Below are positions 52,904-62,613 of a stretch of DNA of 64,000 bases, piece after piece. The stretch comes from Paraburkholderia eburnea (lineage in GTDB: Bacteria > Pseudomonadota > Gammaproteobacteria > Burkholderiales > Burkholderiaceae). The translations under genes and the position numbers were made by a program. How positions within the stretch are numbered: the first letter of the stretch is position 1; each line of letters starts with the position of its first letter. The notes under the pieces are model-generated. The model searched no databases and was not told where the DNA came from. It saw only the letters and a program-made list of their open reading frames with translations. Location of the stretch: NCBI RefSeq assembly GCF_002917095.1, contig NZ_PQGA01000006.1, forward strand, positions 1 through 64,000, given 5' to 3'.

Positions 52904-54879
52904 GCGCACTCGCAGCCGAAGCGCTGCCCGACATCGGCCTCGCAATCGACGGACTCGACGTGCGTTATCGCGTGCGCGGTGTCGAGCATCGCGTGATCCA
53001 CGCGCTGAGCCTGCAGATCGGGCGTGGCGAAATCTATGGACTGGTCGGCGAATCGGGCAGCGGCAAATCCACCGTCGCGCTCGCGATTCAACGCTATCTG
53101 CCCGCCAACGGCCGCATCGCGAGCGGCACGATCCGGCTTGCCGGCCGCGATCTGTTGCAGGCCTCGCGCCGCGAACTGCGCGCATTGCGCGCACGCGACC
53201 TTGCGATGGTCTATCAGGATCCCGGCCAGTCGCTCAATCGTTCGCTGACGATCGGACGCCAGCTCACCGAAGCCTTCGAGGCTGCGGGGACACCCGGGCA
53301 CGAAGCGTACGCGGCCGCGCGCGCGATGCTCGCACGCGTGCGCATCGCCGACCCCGAACGCACATTGCGCAGCTATCCGCAGCAGATCTCGGGCGGCATG
53401 CAGCAGCGCGTGATGATCGCCATGGCGCTTGCGGGCACACCATCGCTGCTAATCCTCGATGAGCCGACTACGGGCCTCGACGCTGCCGTGGAAGCCGAAG
53501 TGCTCGCGCTGATTCGCGCTTTGCGCGACGAGCTTGGTTTCTCCGTGTTGTTCATCAGCCATAACATCGATGCGATTCGCCGTTTGTGCGATCGCGTCGG
53601 CGTGATGTATGCGGGGCGTCTCGTCGAGGAAGCACCGACCGAGGCATTGCTGCGCGCGCCGCGTCATCCCTACACGACCGCGCTGCTGCGCTGTTTGCCG
53701 CACGCGGGCGCACATCGCAGGCGCGCGCCGCTCGCAACATTAAGCGGCGCGCCGCCAAGCCTCGGCGAACACATCGAAGGATGCGCCTTCGCGCCGCGCT
53801 GCGCCTTCGCCGACGCTCGCTGCCGCGAAACGCCGCCGCTCCAGCAGCACGGCGCGCATCGTTCGTGGTGCCAGCACACCCATGTGCCATCGGCGATGCC
53901 GTCCGCGAACGCGCAGGCGCGCATCGCGCCCGCAGACATCTCCCATGCGGGCGCTGCGCCCGTGCTGCGGATCGAGCACATTTCCAAGACGTTCGCGCAG
54001 GGCGACACACGTACCGAAGCGCTGCGCGACGTGTCGTTCGCGGTGTACGGCGCGGAAACACTCGGCCTCGTCGGCGAGTCGGGCAGCGGCAAATCCACGC
54101 TCGCGCGCATTCTGAGCGGCCTGGAAACCGCTGACGCGGGCGGCACGCTGGAGCTTCACGGCGAACCGCTGCACGCAGGCACTCGCCGCCGCACAGCCCG
54201 GCAGCGCAAGGCGCTGCAGATGGTGTTCCAGGATCCGGGTACCGCGATGAATCCCGCCCACCGGATCGGCAGCGTGATCGCGCGGCTGCTCGCGGGCCGC
54301 GCATGGCCGTCCACGCGCAGCGTGCGCGAGCGCGTGGAGGCCTTTGCGGCGCGCTTTCAGCTCACGCCCGCGCATCTCGCCGCGCGGCCCGGCCAGTTGT
54401 CCGGCGGCCAGCGCCAGCGCGCCGCGATCGCGCGCGCCTTCGCGGGCGCGCCCGATCTGCTCATCTGCGACGAGCCCACTTCCGCGCTCGACGCCTCGGT
54501 GCAGGCCGCGATCCTCAATCTGCTGGTCGAACGCCAGAGCGCGAGCGGCACAAGCTACCTGTTCATCTCGCACGATCTCGACGTCATGCGCTATCTCGCC
54601 GATCGCATCGTCGTGCTGTATCGCGGCACGGTGGTGCAGACCGGCACGACCGAACAAGTCGTGCATGGCCCGCAGCATCCGTACACGCGCGCGCTGTTCC
54701 GGTCGCATACACAGGCCATCGCGCATCCGCTCGCGCCCGATGCGCCGCTCGACGCTTCGCGCGGCTGCCGTTTTCAGGCGCAGTGCCCCGAGCGCATCGC
54801 GCGTTGCGCGAACGAACCCCCCGCACTCCATACGCTCGCACACGGGCAGACGATTCGCTGCCATCACTTCGCACCTTGA
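52900..54879 (+). CDS. Fused double ATPase of peptide/nickel-type ABC importer (DppD-DppF)
   Basis: A 659-residue protein carrying two complete ABC domains. Each half has Walker A GESGSGKST, and the signature motifs are ISGGMQQRV and LSGGQRQRA. Each ends with the oligopeptide-transporter C-terminal region, including a cysteine-containing 'GCAFAPRCAFADARC' and 'GCRFQAQCPERIARC'. The two ATPases are usually separate genes. The GTG start at 52900 overlaps the permease stop; ATGs further upstream lie inside the permease gene. Confidence 0.93.
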   Translation: MSALAAEALPDIGLAIDGLDVRYRVRGVEHRVIHALSLQIGRGEIYGLVGESGSGKSTVALAIQRYLPANGRIASGTIRLAGRDLLQASRRELRALRARDLAMVYQDPGQSLNRSLTIGRQLTEAFEAAGTPGHEAYAAARAMLARVRIADPERTLRSYPQQISGGMQQRVMIAMALAGTPSLLILDEPTTGLDAAVEAEVLALIRALRDELGFSVLFISHNIDAIRRLCDRVGVMYAGRLVEEAPTEALLRAPRHPYTTALLRCLPHAGAHRRRAPLATLSGAPPSLGEHIEGCAFAPRCAFADARCRETPPLQQHGAHRSWCQHTHVPSAMPSANAQARIAPADISHAGAAPVLRIEHISKTFAQGDTRTEALRDVSFAVYGAETLGLVGESGSGKSTLARILSGLETADAGGTLELHGEPLHAGTRRRTARQRKALQMVFQDPGTAMNPAHRIGSVIARLLAGRAWPSTRSVRERVEAFAARFQLTPAHLAARPGQLSGGQRQRAAIARAFAGAPDLLICDEPTSALDASVQAAILNLLVERQSASGTSYLFISHDLDVMRYLADRIVVLYRGTVVQTGTTEQVVHGPQHPYTRALFRSHTQAIAHPLAPDAPLDASRGCRFQAQCPERIARCANEPPALHTLAHGQTIRCHHFAP

Positions 54880-54890
54880 GGAACACTCCG

Positions 54891-56561
54891 ATGAAATCAG
54901 AGTCCGCACACGCCGTGCCGGAAACCATCCCCGTGCTCGTCGTCGGCGGCGGCCCGATCGGGTCTGCGCTGTCGATCGAACTGCGTCTGCACGGCATCGA
55001 CGTGCTGGTCGTCGAACGCGACGCCGAAATCCGGCTCGGCCACCCGAAAGCGCGCTCGAACAACATGCGCTCGCTCGAACACTACCGGCGCTGGGGCATC
55101 AGCGACGCGTTGCGCGCCCATGCGTGGACGACGCGCGATCCGCAGCAGCGTCTCGTGATCGCCGAAACATTGCTCGCCGAACCGCTCGGCGCTTACACGC
55201 TGCGCTACGGCCGGCACGCCGAGGAGGCCCGCGACCTGGCTGCGGAACCGAGCCTCAGTGTGCCGCAGCCGGTGACCATGCGCATTCTGCGCGAACGCTC
55301 GATCGAGTTGGGCGCACAGTGGCGGCTCGGCTGGGAAGCCGTCGAGATTGTTCAGGACGATCGTAGCGCGGTCGTCCAGTTGCGTGCGCCCGACGGCCAC
55401 CTGCATACCGTGCGTGCCGCTTATGTGGTGGGCTGCGATGGACCCGGCAGTCTCGTGCGGCGCGCGGCGGGCATCGAGCGCAACGGCGATGCGCCGCTGC
55501 ACCGCCAGATGAGCTACGTGGTGCGCAGCGAAGGTCATAAAATCGCCGATCTGACCGCGGGTCCCGGCTACGACGCGTTAGGTATGCTCGCGATCTTCAA
55601 CACCAGCGCGTCCAGCATCATCAGCATTCCTGATGATGAGCTTTGGGGATTCGGCATCTCCGTACAAGACGAACGCGAGCCCACGCGGGCCGAGATCGCG
55701 CGCTATGGCCAGCAACTGCTTGGCGCCGAAGCCCGCATCGAAGTCGTCAGCGAATCGTCCTATCAGGTGCTCACGCGCGTGGCGACGCGCTATCGGACGG
55801 GCCGCCTGTTCCTCGCCGGCGACGCCGCGCATGTGTGCCCGCCGACCGGCGGCCACAATATGAACGTGGGAATCGGCGACGCGGCCGATCTGGGCTGGAA
55901 GCTCGCGGCAGTGCTGCACGGTCTGGGCGGCGAGGCGCTGCTCGACAGCTATGACGCAGAGCGGCGGCCCGTCGGCGAACGCGTGTCGCGCTCGGCGCTC
56001 GACAATAGCCGTGCGCTGACTGCCGCTGCGCAGTCCGTCGCGGCAAGCCGCCCGCCTGCAACCGTCGATACGCCGCGCTCGCGCGCGCAACGCGGCGAAG
56101 CGCTGTACCGGCTTACCTACGCGGAGTGGAACACGCACGGCGTGGTGCTCGATCAGCGCTATGACACGTCGGCGTGGGTCGTGCCCGACGCGACTAGCGC
56201 GCCGGACTGGAGCGAAACCGAATACTGGCCGCACGCGCGTCCGGGCCATCGTGCGCCGCATATTCTGCTCGATGGTGACACGCCGCTCTATGATCGTCTG
56301 GGTCCGTGGTTCACCTTGCTCGATAGCGGCGCCGCGCCCGAAGAAACCACGCGCTTTCTCGAAACGGCGCAGCGCATGGGCATGCCCGTCACGCATCTCG
56401 CCGTGCCGCAAGAACGCACGCAAGCCCACTACAGCGCGCCGCTGACGCTGATCCGTCCCGACCAGCACGTCGCCTGGCAAGGTCACGCAAGCGACGACGC
56501 GCAGGCCGTCATCCGTCGCGTGCTGAGCCTCTCGACGCAACACGCGCAATTGCCCGCATAA
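54891..56561 (+). CDS. FAD-dependent aromatic-type monooxygenase
   Basis: A 556-residue class A flavoprotein hydroxylase (PheA/TfdB type): Rossmann loop 'VLVVGGGPIGSALSIELRLHGIDVLVVERD', the DG-like motif 'VVGCDGPGSLVRRAAGI', and the ribityl motif 'LFLAGDAAHVCPPTGGHNMNVGIGDAADLGWKL'. A C-terminal thioredoxin-like region follows. GAGGAA precedes the ATG at 54891. It follows the importer ATPase by 11 bp, suggesting oxidation of the imported substrate. Confidence 0.9.
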   Translation: MKSESAHAVPETIPVLVVGGGPIGSALSIELRLHGIDVLVVERDAEIRLGHPKARSNNMRSLEHYRRWGISDALRAHAWTTRDPQQRLVIAETLLAEPLGAYTLRYGRHAEEARDLAAEPSLSVPQPVTMRILRERSIELGAQWRLGWEAVEIVQDDRSAVVQLRAPDGHLHTVRAAYVVGCDGPGSLVRRAAGIERNGDAPLHRQMSYVVRSEGHKIADLTAGPGYDALGMLAIFNTSASSIISIPDDELWGFGISVQDEREPTRAEIARYGQQLLGAEARIEVVSESSYQVLTRVATRYRTGRLFLAGDAAHVCPPTGGHNMNVGIGDAADLGWKLAAVLHGLGGEALLDSYDAERRPVGERVSRSALDNSRALTAAAQSVAASRPPATVDTPRSRAQRGEALYRLTYAEWNTHGVVLDQRYDTSAWVVPDATSAPDWSETEYWPHARPGHRAPHILLDGDTPLYDRLGPWFTLLDSGAAPEETTRFLETAQRMGMPVTHLAVPQERTQAHYSAPLTLIRPDQHVAWQGHASDDAQAVIRRVLSLSTQHAQLPA

Positions 56562-56565
56562 AACA

Positions 56566-56593
56566 GCGCGGCCGGCGCAAAGGCCGGCCGCGC
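56566..56593. terminator. Bidirectional hairpin between convergent genes
   Basis: GCGCGGCCGGC (56566-56576) and GCCGGCCGCGC (56583-56593) form a perfect 11-bp stem with a six-base loop (GCAAAG). It lies between the convergent monooxygenase stop and DUF427 stop. U-runs are weak, so termination strength is uncertain. Confidence 0.65.
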
Positions 56594-56611
56594 ATACTGC
56601 GAAACACGTAA

Positions 56612-57430
56612 TTAACGCAGACTGTAGAACGTGCCGTGATTGAAGAAGTCGAGCACCGAGCGATGCCACGGCTCATCGCTCACGGCCACGCCATCGACTT
56701 CGAAACGCGTGACCCGCTCCTGATAGAACGCGAGCAAACCGGCAATTTTCGGGATCTCGGGAATCGGCGTCGGGTAGTACCAGACCACGTCCTTGTGCAG
56801 CGTGTCGCCCGCTTGCACCGACCAGTAGTGCGCCTGGCCTTTGTATGGGCACGAGGTAAGCGTCGTGCTCGGCCTCAGCCATTTCGCCGCGACATCCTGA
56901 AGCGGAAAATAATAGCGCGTCGGCAAGCCGGTTTCGAATACCGCGACCGTATTGCGGCTCTCGGCCACAACCTGATCGCCGATCAACACGCGTACGTGGC
57001 GACTGCTGTTGATCGCATCGACGCGCTTGTACGGATCGCGCGCGTGCGGATGCAGGAACAGTGGCTCTTCCTCCTCGTACCATGCGTCCACGGCTTTCCA
57101 TTCGAAGGCATAGTAATGTTCAAGCGCGCGGCCAGCGTCGGTCGTGGGTTCCGAGTAACGCCACACCGCGTTCTCCACGCGACGGTCGCCGACGACGAGA
57201 TGCCAGTAGCTCGCCACGCCTTTACGTGCGCATTCGCTCTTGTGCGTAGACGGTTCGAGCCAGCTCGACTCGACGCTTTCCAGCGGGAAATAATAAACTG
57301 GCAGCCGTTCGCGCTCGTGGACCAGCAGCGCGGAGCGTGTCGTGGCGATGAACGTTTCGCCGACGCGCACGCGCACCTGGCGCGGACTCGGCTCGATATA
57401 CAGGTCGAAAGATTGCAACGGGGACGTCAT
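56612..57430 (-). CDS. Tandem DUF427 protein (copy 1)
   Basis: A 272-residue protein with two DUF427 repeats: 'PSPRQVRVRVGETFIATTRSALLVHERERLPVYYFPLESV' and 'SSRHVRVLIGDQVVAESRNTVAVFETGLPTRYYFPLQDV', each followed by a 'KGVASYWHLVVGDRRVENAVWRYSEP'-like block. The role of DUF427 is not firmly known; the proteins often sit beside oxidoreductases. It is closely similar to the protein at 61551-62372. It probably shares a transcription unit with the binding protein gene upstream at 59113. Confidence 0.88.
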   Translation of the reverse strand: MTSPLQSFDLYIEPSPRQVRVRVGETFIATTRSALLVHERERLPVYYFPLESVESSWLEPSTHKSECARKGVASYWHLVVGDRRVENAVWRYSEPTTDAGRALEHYYAFEWKAVDAWYEEEEPLFLHPHARDPYKRVDAINSSRHVRVLIGDQVVAESRNTVAVFETGLPTRYYFPLQDVAAKWLRPSTTLTSCPYKGQAHYWSVQAGDTLHKDVVWYYPTPIPEIPKIAGLLAFYQERVTRFEVDGVAVSDEPWHRSVLDFFNHGTFYSLR

Positions 57431-57478
57431 TGTGCTTCTCCTCGTAGCGCCGCTGTATCACGCGGCAGAATGGATCGA

Positions 57479-59113
57479 TCAGGAAAACCAGGCATTGGCG
57501 AGCTGGAGCTGCGGAATCGCCGCAGCTTGCACGCCGGAGAGATTCGCGGCGCAGGCCGTGATCGCATCGCGATACGCGGAAATGATGAGCGGCGTTTCGT
57601 CGAGTAACAACTGCTCGATCTTGCCTGCCGTGGTGCGTTGCGCGTTGAGGTCCACGGTCGAAACGTATTGCTTCACCAGCGCATCGTAGGCCGGATTGCG
57701 GAAATGCGCGGCATTCCACGCGCCGCCAGATAGCAGCGGCGCGCTAAGCACCAGATTCGGCGTGCCGCGATGGCCGTAATCGGTGATGCCGAGCGTCGAA
57801 TCGAGCCAGTCGGAATGGCCGAATTGTGCGTCGCCGTAATAGAGCGACTGGTCTTCCACTTTCAACCGAATATCGATGCCGACCGCGCGCGCCGCATTCT
57901 GCAGCACCACCGCGAATTGCGGGATATCGCCGAGCTTTTCGGTCACGAGCGTGGTGCTGAAACCATTCGCAAAACCCGCTTGCGCGAGCAGCGCACGCGC
58001 CGTCTTCAGATCCTGCGTGCGCTGCGCGACCGCACGATCGGCGGAGGGATAAACAGCGGCGAACGGATGATCGTTACCGACCTGCCCGTAGCCGTGCAGC
58101 AAGCCTTCGACGAGTTTGGGCCGGTCGAGTGTCAGCGCGAGCGCTTGGCGCACGCGCTTGTCCTTGAACGGTCCCTGATCGGTGCGCATATGCACCTGGT
58201 CATGCTGCGTGGACGGCAAACGCGTGATCGTAATCGCGGGATTCGAGGCGAGCAAACGGCTCTGCTGCGCACTGATGCCGACGACCAGATCGGTCTGCTG
58301 GCCAAGCAAGGCGAGACCAATCGCGGCTTCGTCGGCGAAGAACGAAAATTCGACACGCTCCGGTAGCGCCTGCGGACCCCAGTACGCAGTATTGCGCACG
58401 AAACGCGCGCCGCCGCTCGTGTATTGATCGAGTCGAAACGGTCCGGTGCCGATAAACGTCTTTTCGTAGTGTCCGCTGTAATTCGCGGGCAGGATCACGC
58501 CGTTATAGGTATCGGAAGAAACGTAATAGGGGAAATTGCCGTTGGGCGCATCGAGACGGAATTGCACCGTATGATCGTCGAGTGCCTTGATGTTGCCTTT
58601 CGAGAGCACGCCTCTGAACGCCGAGAGCGCCGCCGAAGCCGAAGCCGGGTCCACGAGACGCTCGAACGTCGCGACCACGTCTCGCGCGCCCAGTATCTGC
58701 CCGTCGTGGAATTTGACGTTGCGACGAATCGTGAATTCCCAGACGCTTGCGTCAGCATTGTGCCGCCACGATTCGGCAAGTACCGGCACGAGTCCACGGT
58801 GGGGATCGTCGTTGAGCAGATATTCGCCCGTCTGATTCACGAGCAAAATGCTCGCGGAATCGGTGAGCCGAACCGGATCGACAGCAGCCGCGGGAACGAG
58901 CGAAGCGACTCGAATATGAGCGCCGGGCTTCGGCGTTGTCGCTGCGCGCGCGGCCGTCGAAAGCATCAGCCCCGCCCCGCCGCTCAACATGCCGGTGGCA
59001 GCCGCCGCGCCGAGCCGCAGCAGAGTGCGCCGCGTCATTCGGCGCTCGTCCGGTTGCGCCTGTGTCGGTACGCGCGACGACGCGCGAGACTGCGAATCGA
59101 AATATTTCTTCAC
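57479..59113 (-). CDS. ABC transporter substrate-binding protein, peptide/nickel type, Tat-exported
   Basis: A 544-residue SBP_bac_5 family protein. The N-terminal 'MTRRTLLRLGAAAATGMLSGGAGLML' is a twin-arginine signal, so it is exported folded, unlike most family members (Sec). Family features are 'SWRHNADASVWEFTIRRNVKFHDGQILGARDVVATFERL' and 'DKRVRQALALTLDRPKLVEGLLHG'. Start codon GTG at 59113. Presumably the periplasmic partner of the importer at 51093-54879, though on the opposite strand. Confidence 0.92.
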   Translation of the reverse strand: MKKYFDSQSRASSRVPTQAQPDERRMTRRTLLRLGAAAATGMLSGGAGLMLSTAARAATTPKPGAHIRVASLVPAAAVDPVRLTDSASILLVNQTGEYLLNDDPHRGLVPVLAESWRHNADASVWEFTIRRNVKFHDGQILGARDVVATFERLVDPASASAALSAFRGVLSKGNIKALDDHTVQFRLDAPNGNFPYYVSSDTYNGVILPANYSGHYEKTFIGTGPFRLDQYTSGGARFVRNTAYWGPQALPERVEFSFFADEAAIGLALLGQQTDLVVGISAQQSRLLASNPAITITRLPSTQHDQVHMRTDQGPFKDKRVRQALALTLDRPKLVEGLLHGYGQVGNDHPFAAVYPSADRAVAQRTQDLKTARALLAQAGFANGFSTTLVTEKLGDIPQFAVVLQNAARAVGIDIRLKVEDQSLYYGDAQFGHSDWLDSTLGITDYGHRGTPNLVLSAPLLSGGAWNAAHFRNPAYDALVKQYVSTVDLNAQRTTAGKIEQLLLDETPLIISAYRDAITACAANLSGVQAAAIPQLQLANAWFS

Positions 59114-59171
59114 GTCAGACTCTTCCAGTAGATGAGTAACCGGGCATCGCTAGAACACTGCGAAGACACGC

Positions 59172-61415
59172 TCAAAATTCCACGGTCGCCGATACGCGCA
59201 CGGTGCGCGGCGAACTCAAATAGACATCGCCGCCACCGCTATACACGCCGGCCCAATAATTGCGATTGAAGAGGTTGTCGACGCTCGCCCGCACCGTGAC
59301 CGCGCGATGGGCAATCGTCGTGCGATAACGGGCGCCAAGATCGAAAATGGTCGAGCTGGCGAGCTTTTGTGTATTCGCGGAATCGACGTACTGCGGCCCT
59401 GTGAAAATGGCGCGCCCGGTGAGCGTTACGCCCGGCAGCCACGGCAAATCCCACTCCGCGCCCAGATTGGCAAGAAAGCGCGGCACGCCCGGCGCTTCGT
59501 TGCCTTCGTTGACGCCGCCCGCCGTGCTTGTCAAGATGCCCTGCGTATACGAGGCGCCGCCCAGCACGCGCACGCCGTGCGCGACTTCGCCGAAGGCGCT
59601 CCATTCGACGCCGCGATGGCGTTCGTCGCCTGCGATGCTGTAGACGTCCGTGGCCGGATCCAGCGTGCCGCCTGGCTCCGTGATCTGGTAGAGCGCAAGC
59701 GTGGTCGTGAAGCGGCCGAGATCCCACTTCGCGCCCACTTCGTATTGACGCGCCTTGGCCGGCCCGAACGCCTGGCCTGCGTTGGCGCTGCCATCCGGGG
59801 CGACCGTGCCGAGATTGAGACCCTCGACGTAGTTCGCATAGACCGACAACGCGGGCGTGAGCTTGTAAAGCACCGCGGCCATCGGCGTGAGTGCGCCTTC
59901 GTTAGTATTGCTTGCGGTATTGCCCGTGGACGCGTTGTCGTAATTGGTGACGCCGACGCGCTGATAACGCGCGCCGACAGTCACGAGCAGGCGTTTTTCA
60001 AACAGGCCGAGCGTGTCGGCTGCACCAACGCTCTCCAGCGTTATCCTCGACAACAACCCGGGATCGCCAACCTGCGTCGCCGGATACGGCGGCGAAACGA
60101 CGTCGTAGAGATTCGAGGTCACCGAATCGCCGCTCGACACGCCGAGCCAATCCTTCTCGCGGAACGCCGAGGCCGTGACCGCGAGATTGTGATTGACGGG
60201 GCCGGTGTCGAATGTGGAGCGCACGCCAACTTCTGCGGTGTCCACCGATGTCGACGCCTTGCGATAGTAGTACGACGACGTGTAATCACCGTTTGGTGTC
60301 GCGCCGTACGGATCGGCGACGAGTTCGTCGCCCGAACGTCGCTGGCCACCTACGCTCGCATAGACCGTGGTGTGATCGGCGATGTCGTATTCGATGTGGC
60401 CGAGCAGCGAGCTGTCGCGTTCGAGCGCATAGCCGTCGGGGGAAAAGTTGGTCTTGCCAGATGGCGCGGAGGGAATCACGGACGTCGCAAACTCCATCCA
60501 GCGATTCGGCGCGCGCAGATCGTCGACCTGGCGAATGTAGTCGATCGACGCGCGCAGCTTGCTGCCTCGATAGTCAAGCGCGAGCGAGCCCGCGCCCAGT
60601 CGATCTGACTGACTGTTCACCGCGGTCTTGCCGTCGCTGTACAGACCGTTCACGCGGATCCCGAACTGATCGTTGTCGCCAAAACGGCGACCGATATCGA
60701 CATGCGTTTCAAACTGCGTATCCGACTGGTAACTCTCGGTGATGCTCGTGATCGGCGTATCGGTTGCGCGCTTCGTCACCACGTTGATTCCGCCGCCTAC
60801 GCTTCCGTTCGGCGATGCGCCCGTGAGCATCGCGGTCGGCCCCGTGATGACTTCGACCCGTTCGAGGATTTCCGCAGGCACGCGCCACTTGGGAACGATC
60901 CCGTACACACCGTTGAGCGCGACGTCGTTGCTCGGCACGATGAAACCGCGAATCGTGAAATCGTCAGAAATACTGCCGGCCGGATCGTCCATGCGGACCG
61001 AAGGATTGTTCTGCACGACGTCCGCGAGCGAGTGCGCCTGCTGATCCTGCAAGGTCTTCGAGGTGTAGCTCGTGACATTGAACGGAATATCGTGGATATC
61101 GGTTTCGCCGAACAAGCCCAGGCGTGCGCCCTTCGCCACCTGACCGCCCGCGTAGGCCGGCGGCAGATCGCCGGGCTGCGTTTTCGCGGTTACGTTGACG
61201 ACGGGAAGCTGCACCAGCGTCTTTTGACCTTGATCTGTGCCTTGCTCGTTGCTGTTGTCGCTCGCCGGGGTAGCCCCGGTTTGCGCCGTCGCCGCTGCAT
61301 CCGGGCCGGCATTAGCAGCGGAAGCCTGTGCATGAGCCTGCATCGACGAAAGCGTTGCCAGCGCCGCCATCACCCCGAGCGTGAGCGGTTTGAGTTTGCC
61401 TGCCGTTATCCGCAC
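59172..61415 (-). CDS. TonB-dependent receptor, siderophore-type
   Basis: A 747-residue outer-membrane receptor with a signal peptide (residues ~1-30) and a plug domain ('GLFGETDIHDIPFNVTSYTSKTLQDQQAHSLADVVQNNPSVRM', 'ERVEVITGPTAMLTGASPNGSVGGGINVVTK'). The long barrel ends 'YLSSPRTVRVSATVEF' with terminal Phe. A FhuE/siderophore-receptor-like plan, but it may import another large compound. Starts with GTG at 61415 behind AGAGGAAAA. It would deliver substrate to the periplasmic binding protein encoded next to it. Confidence 0.92.
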   Translation of the reverse strand: MRITAGKLKPLTLGVMAALATLSSMQAHAQASAANAGPDAAATAQTGATPASDNSNEQGTDQGQKTLVQLPVVNVTAKTQPGDLPPAYAGGQVAKGARLGLFGETDIHDIPFNVTSYTSKTLQDQQAHSLADVVQNNPSVRMDDPAGSISDDFTIRGFIVPSNDVALNGVYGIVPKWRVPAEILERVEVITGPTAMLTGASPNGSVGGGINVVTKRATDTPITSITESYQSDTQFETHVDIGRRFGDNDQFGIRVNGLYSDGKTAVNSQSDRLGAGSLALDYRGSKLRASIDYIRQVDDLRAPNRWMEFATSVIPSAPSGKTNFSPDGYALERDSSLLGHIEYDIADHTTVYASVGGQRRSGDELVADPYGATPNGDYTSSYYYRKASTSVDTAEVGVRSTFDTGPVNHNLAVTASAFREKDWLGVSSGDSVTSNLYDVVSPPYPATQVGDPGLLSRITLESVGAADTLGLFEKRLLVTVGARYQRVGVTNYDNASTGNTASNTNEGALTPMAAVLYKLTPALSVYANYVEGLNLGTVAPDGSANAGQAFGPAKARQYEVGAKWDLGRFTTTLALYQITEPGGTLDPATDVYSIAGDERHRGVEWSAFGEVAHGVRVLGGASYTQGILTSTAGGVNEGNEAPGVPRFLANLGAEWDLPWLPGVTLTGRAIFTGPQYVDSANTQKLASSTIFDLGARYRTTIAHRAVTVRASVDNLFNRNYWAGVYSGGGDVYLSSPRTVRVSATVEF

Positions 61416-61450
61416 GATTTTCCTCTTTTCGTTATACTAAATAGTCAGCT

Positions 61451-61467
61451 CCGTGCGAATCGCACGG
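61451..61467. promoter_or_regulatory. 17-bp palindrome upstream of receptor gene
   Basis: CCGTGCGA-A-TCGCACGG is a perfect palindrome 36 bp upstream of the GTG start of the TonB-dependent receptor and about 85 bp after the DUF427 stop. No T-run is seen, so an operator is as likely as a terminator. It does not resemble a Fur box. Confidence 0.4.
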
Positions 61468-61550
61468 CCCGTAGCGCAATGGTCTATGTAATCGATCGAA
61501 ATTGAAGCGGCCGCGTTATTTGAAAACGGCGGCGTGGCGAAAATGCGCGC

Positions 61551-62372
61551 TTATCGCGGCCCCGCGTAGAAATTTCCCTTCGCGAGAAAATCCAGCACGG
61601 AGAGATTCCATTCCTCCTCGCCCAGCGCGTTGCCATCCACTTCAAAACGATCGACGCGCTCCGGATAGAAAGCGAGCATTCCCGCCACCTTCCCCATCTC
61701 GCTAAACGGCGCGGAATACGACCACACGGCGTCCACGTAACTGCGCCCGCCGGCTTGAATCGTCCAGTAACGCGCGGTGCCTTTGTACGGGCAATTCGAC
61801 ACGGTAGCGGTGGGTTCCAGCAGATCGGTGCGCACGTCCTGCAGCGGCAGGTAATAGAGAACCGGCACGCCGGTTTCGAATGCTGCAACTGCGTGACGGC
61901 TATCGGCGACCACTTCGCTGCCCGCAATCACACGTATGTGACGGCTGGTCGGCAGAATGTCGATCCGCTTGAACGGATCGCGCACGTGCGAGTGCGCGTA
62001 GAGTTCTTCCTGCTCTTCGTACCAGACATCGACGGCACGCCAGTCGAACGCGTAGTAATGTCGAATACGCTGACCGAGCGGCGTGTCCGATTCCCCATAG
62101 CGCCAGACGGCGTTTTCGGACCAGTATTCGCCAAAGCGCAAATCCCAATAGCGTGCCTGCCCTTTTCCTGCCGAATGCGTGGTGAGATCCGAAGCATGAA
62201 GCAGGTCTTCGCGCACGTCCTGGACGGGAATGTAGTAAACCGGCACGTGTCCGCGCTCATGAAAGCGCAACGCAGCGCGGGTATCGGCGACGATTTGACC
62301 GGCAAACCGCACGCGCACGCGGCGCGCGGAAGGCTCGATAAACACGTCGAATGACTGCAAAGGGTGGCTCAT
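61551..62372 (-). CDS. Tandem DUF427 protein (copy 2)
   Basis: A 273-residue protein with two DUF427 repeats ('PSARRVRVRFAGQIVADTRAALRFHERGHVPVYYIPVQDV' and 'TSRHIRVIAGSEVVADSRHAVAAFETGVPVLYYLPLQDV'). It aligns over its whole length with the protein at 56612, including the start 'PLQSFDxxIEPSxRxVRVR' and the end 'RSVLDFxxxGxFY'-like block. The start at 62372 is chosen by that similarity. It is divergent from the HutC-type regulator, with a palindrome at 62432-62447 between them. Confidence 0.87.
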   Translation of the reverse strand: MSHPLQSFDVFIEPSARRVRVRFAGQIVADTRAALRFHERGHVPVYYIPVQDVREDLLHASDLTTHSAGKGQARYWDLRFGEYWSENAVWRYGESDTPLGQRIRHYYAFDWRAVDVWYEEQEELYAHSHVRDPFKRIDILPTSRHIRVIAGSEVVADSRHAVAAFETGVPVLYYLPLQDVRTDLLEPTATVSNCPYKGTARYWTIQAGGRSYVDAVWSYSAPFSEMGKVAGMLAFYPERVDRFEVDGNALGEEEWNLSVLDFLAKGNFYAGPR

Positions 62373-62431
62373 GATGGACACGCGATGAGGATCAGGACGT
62401 CGGGTTGACGTGGTACAGTGGGGCATGACTG

Positions 62432-62447
62432 ACTTGATTAATCATGC
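62432..62447. promoter_or_regulatory. Candidate GntR operator in DUF427/regulator gap
   Basis: ACTTGATTAATCATGC contains the imperfect palindrome CTTGATTAATCATG and matches the site at 51000-51015 (ACTTGATTACTCAAGT) in its first nine bases and TCA core. It lies 60 bp upstream of the DUF427 start and in front of the HutC-type gene, a typical autoregulatory position. Confidence 0.55.
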
Positions 62448-62613
62448 TCGATCATAGCAATGCCCCGGTCTGGCAAAAATCAACTTTTTCTACTAACCTT
62501 TCTTGCGGCGACGCATTGAGTTTTGCGTAATCGAAGGCGCCGGGCGCATTTCCGGCGATTTAAGCCCATTCGATTTCGCACCGATCGCTCACTTAAGGAA
62601 CAGCATCCACTCC

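Noticed and set aside
61451..61467. Fur box upstream of the TonB-dependent receptor
   Set aside because: The palindrome CCGTGCGAATCGCACGG is GC-rich and does not resemble the AT-rich Fur consensus.
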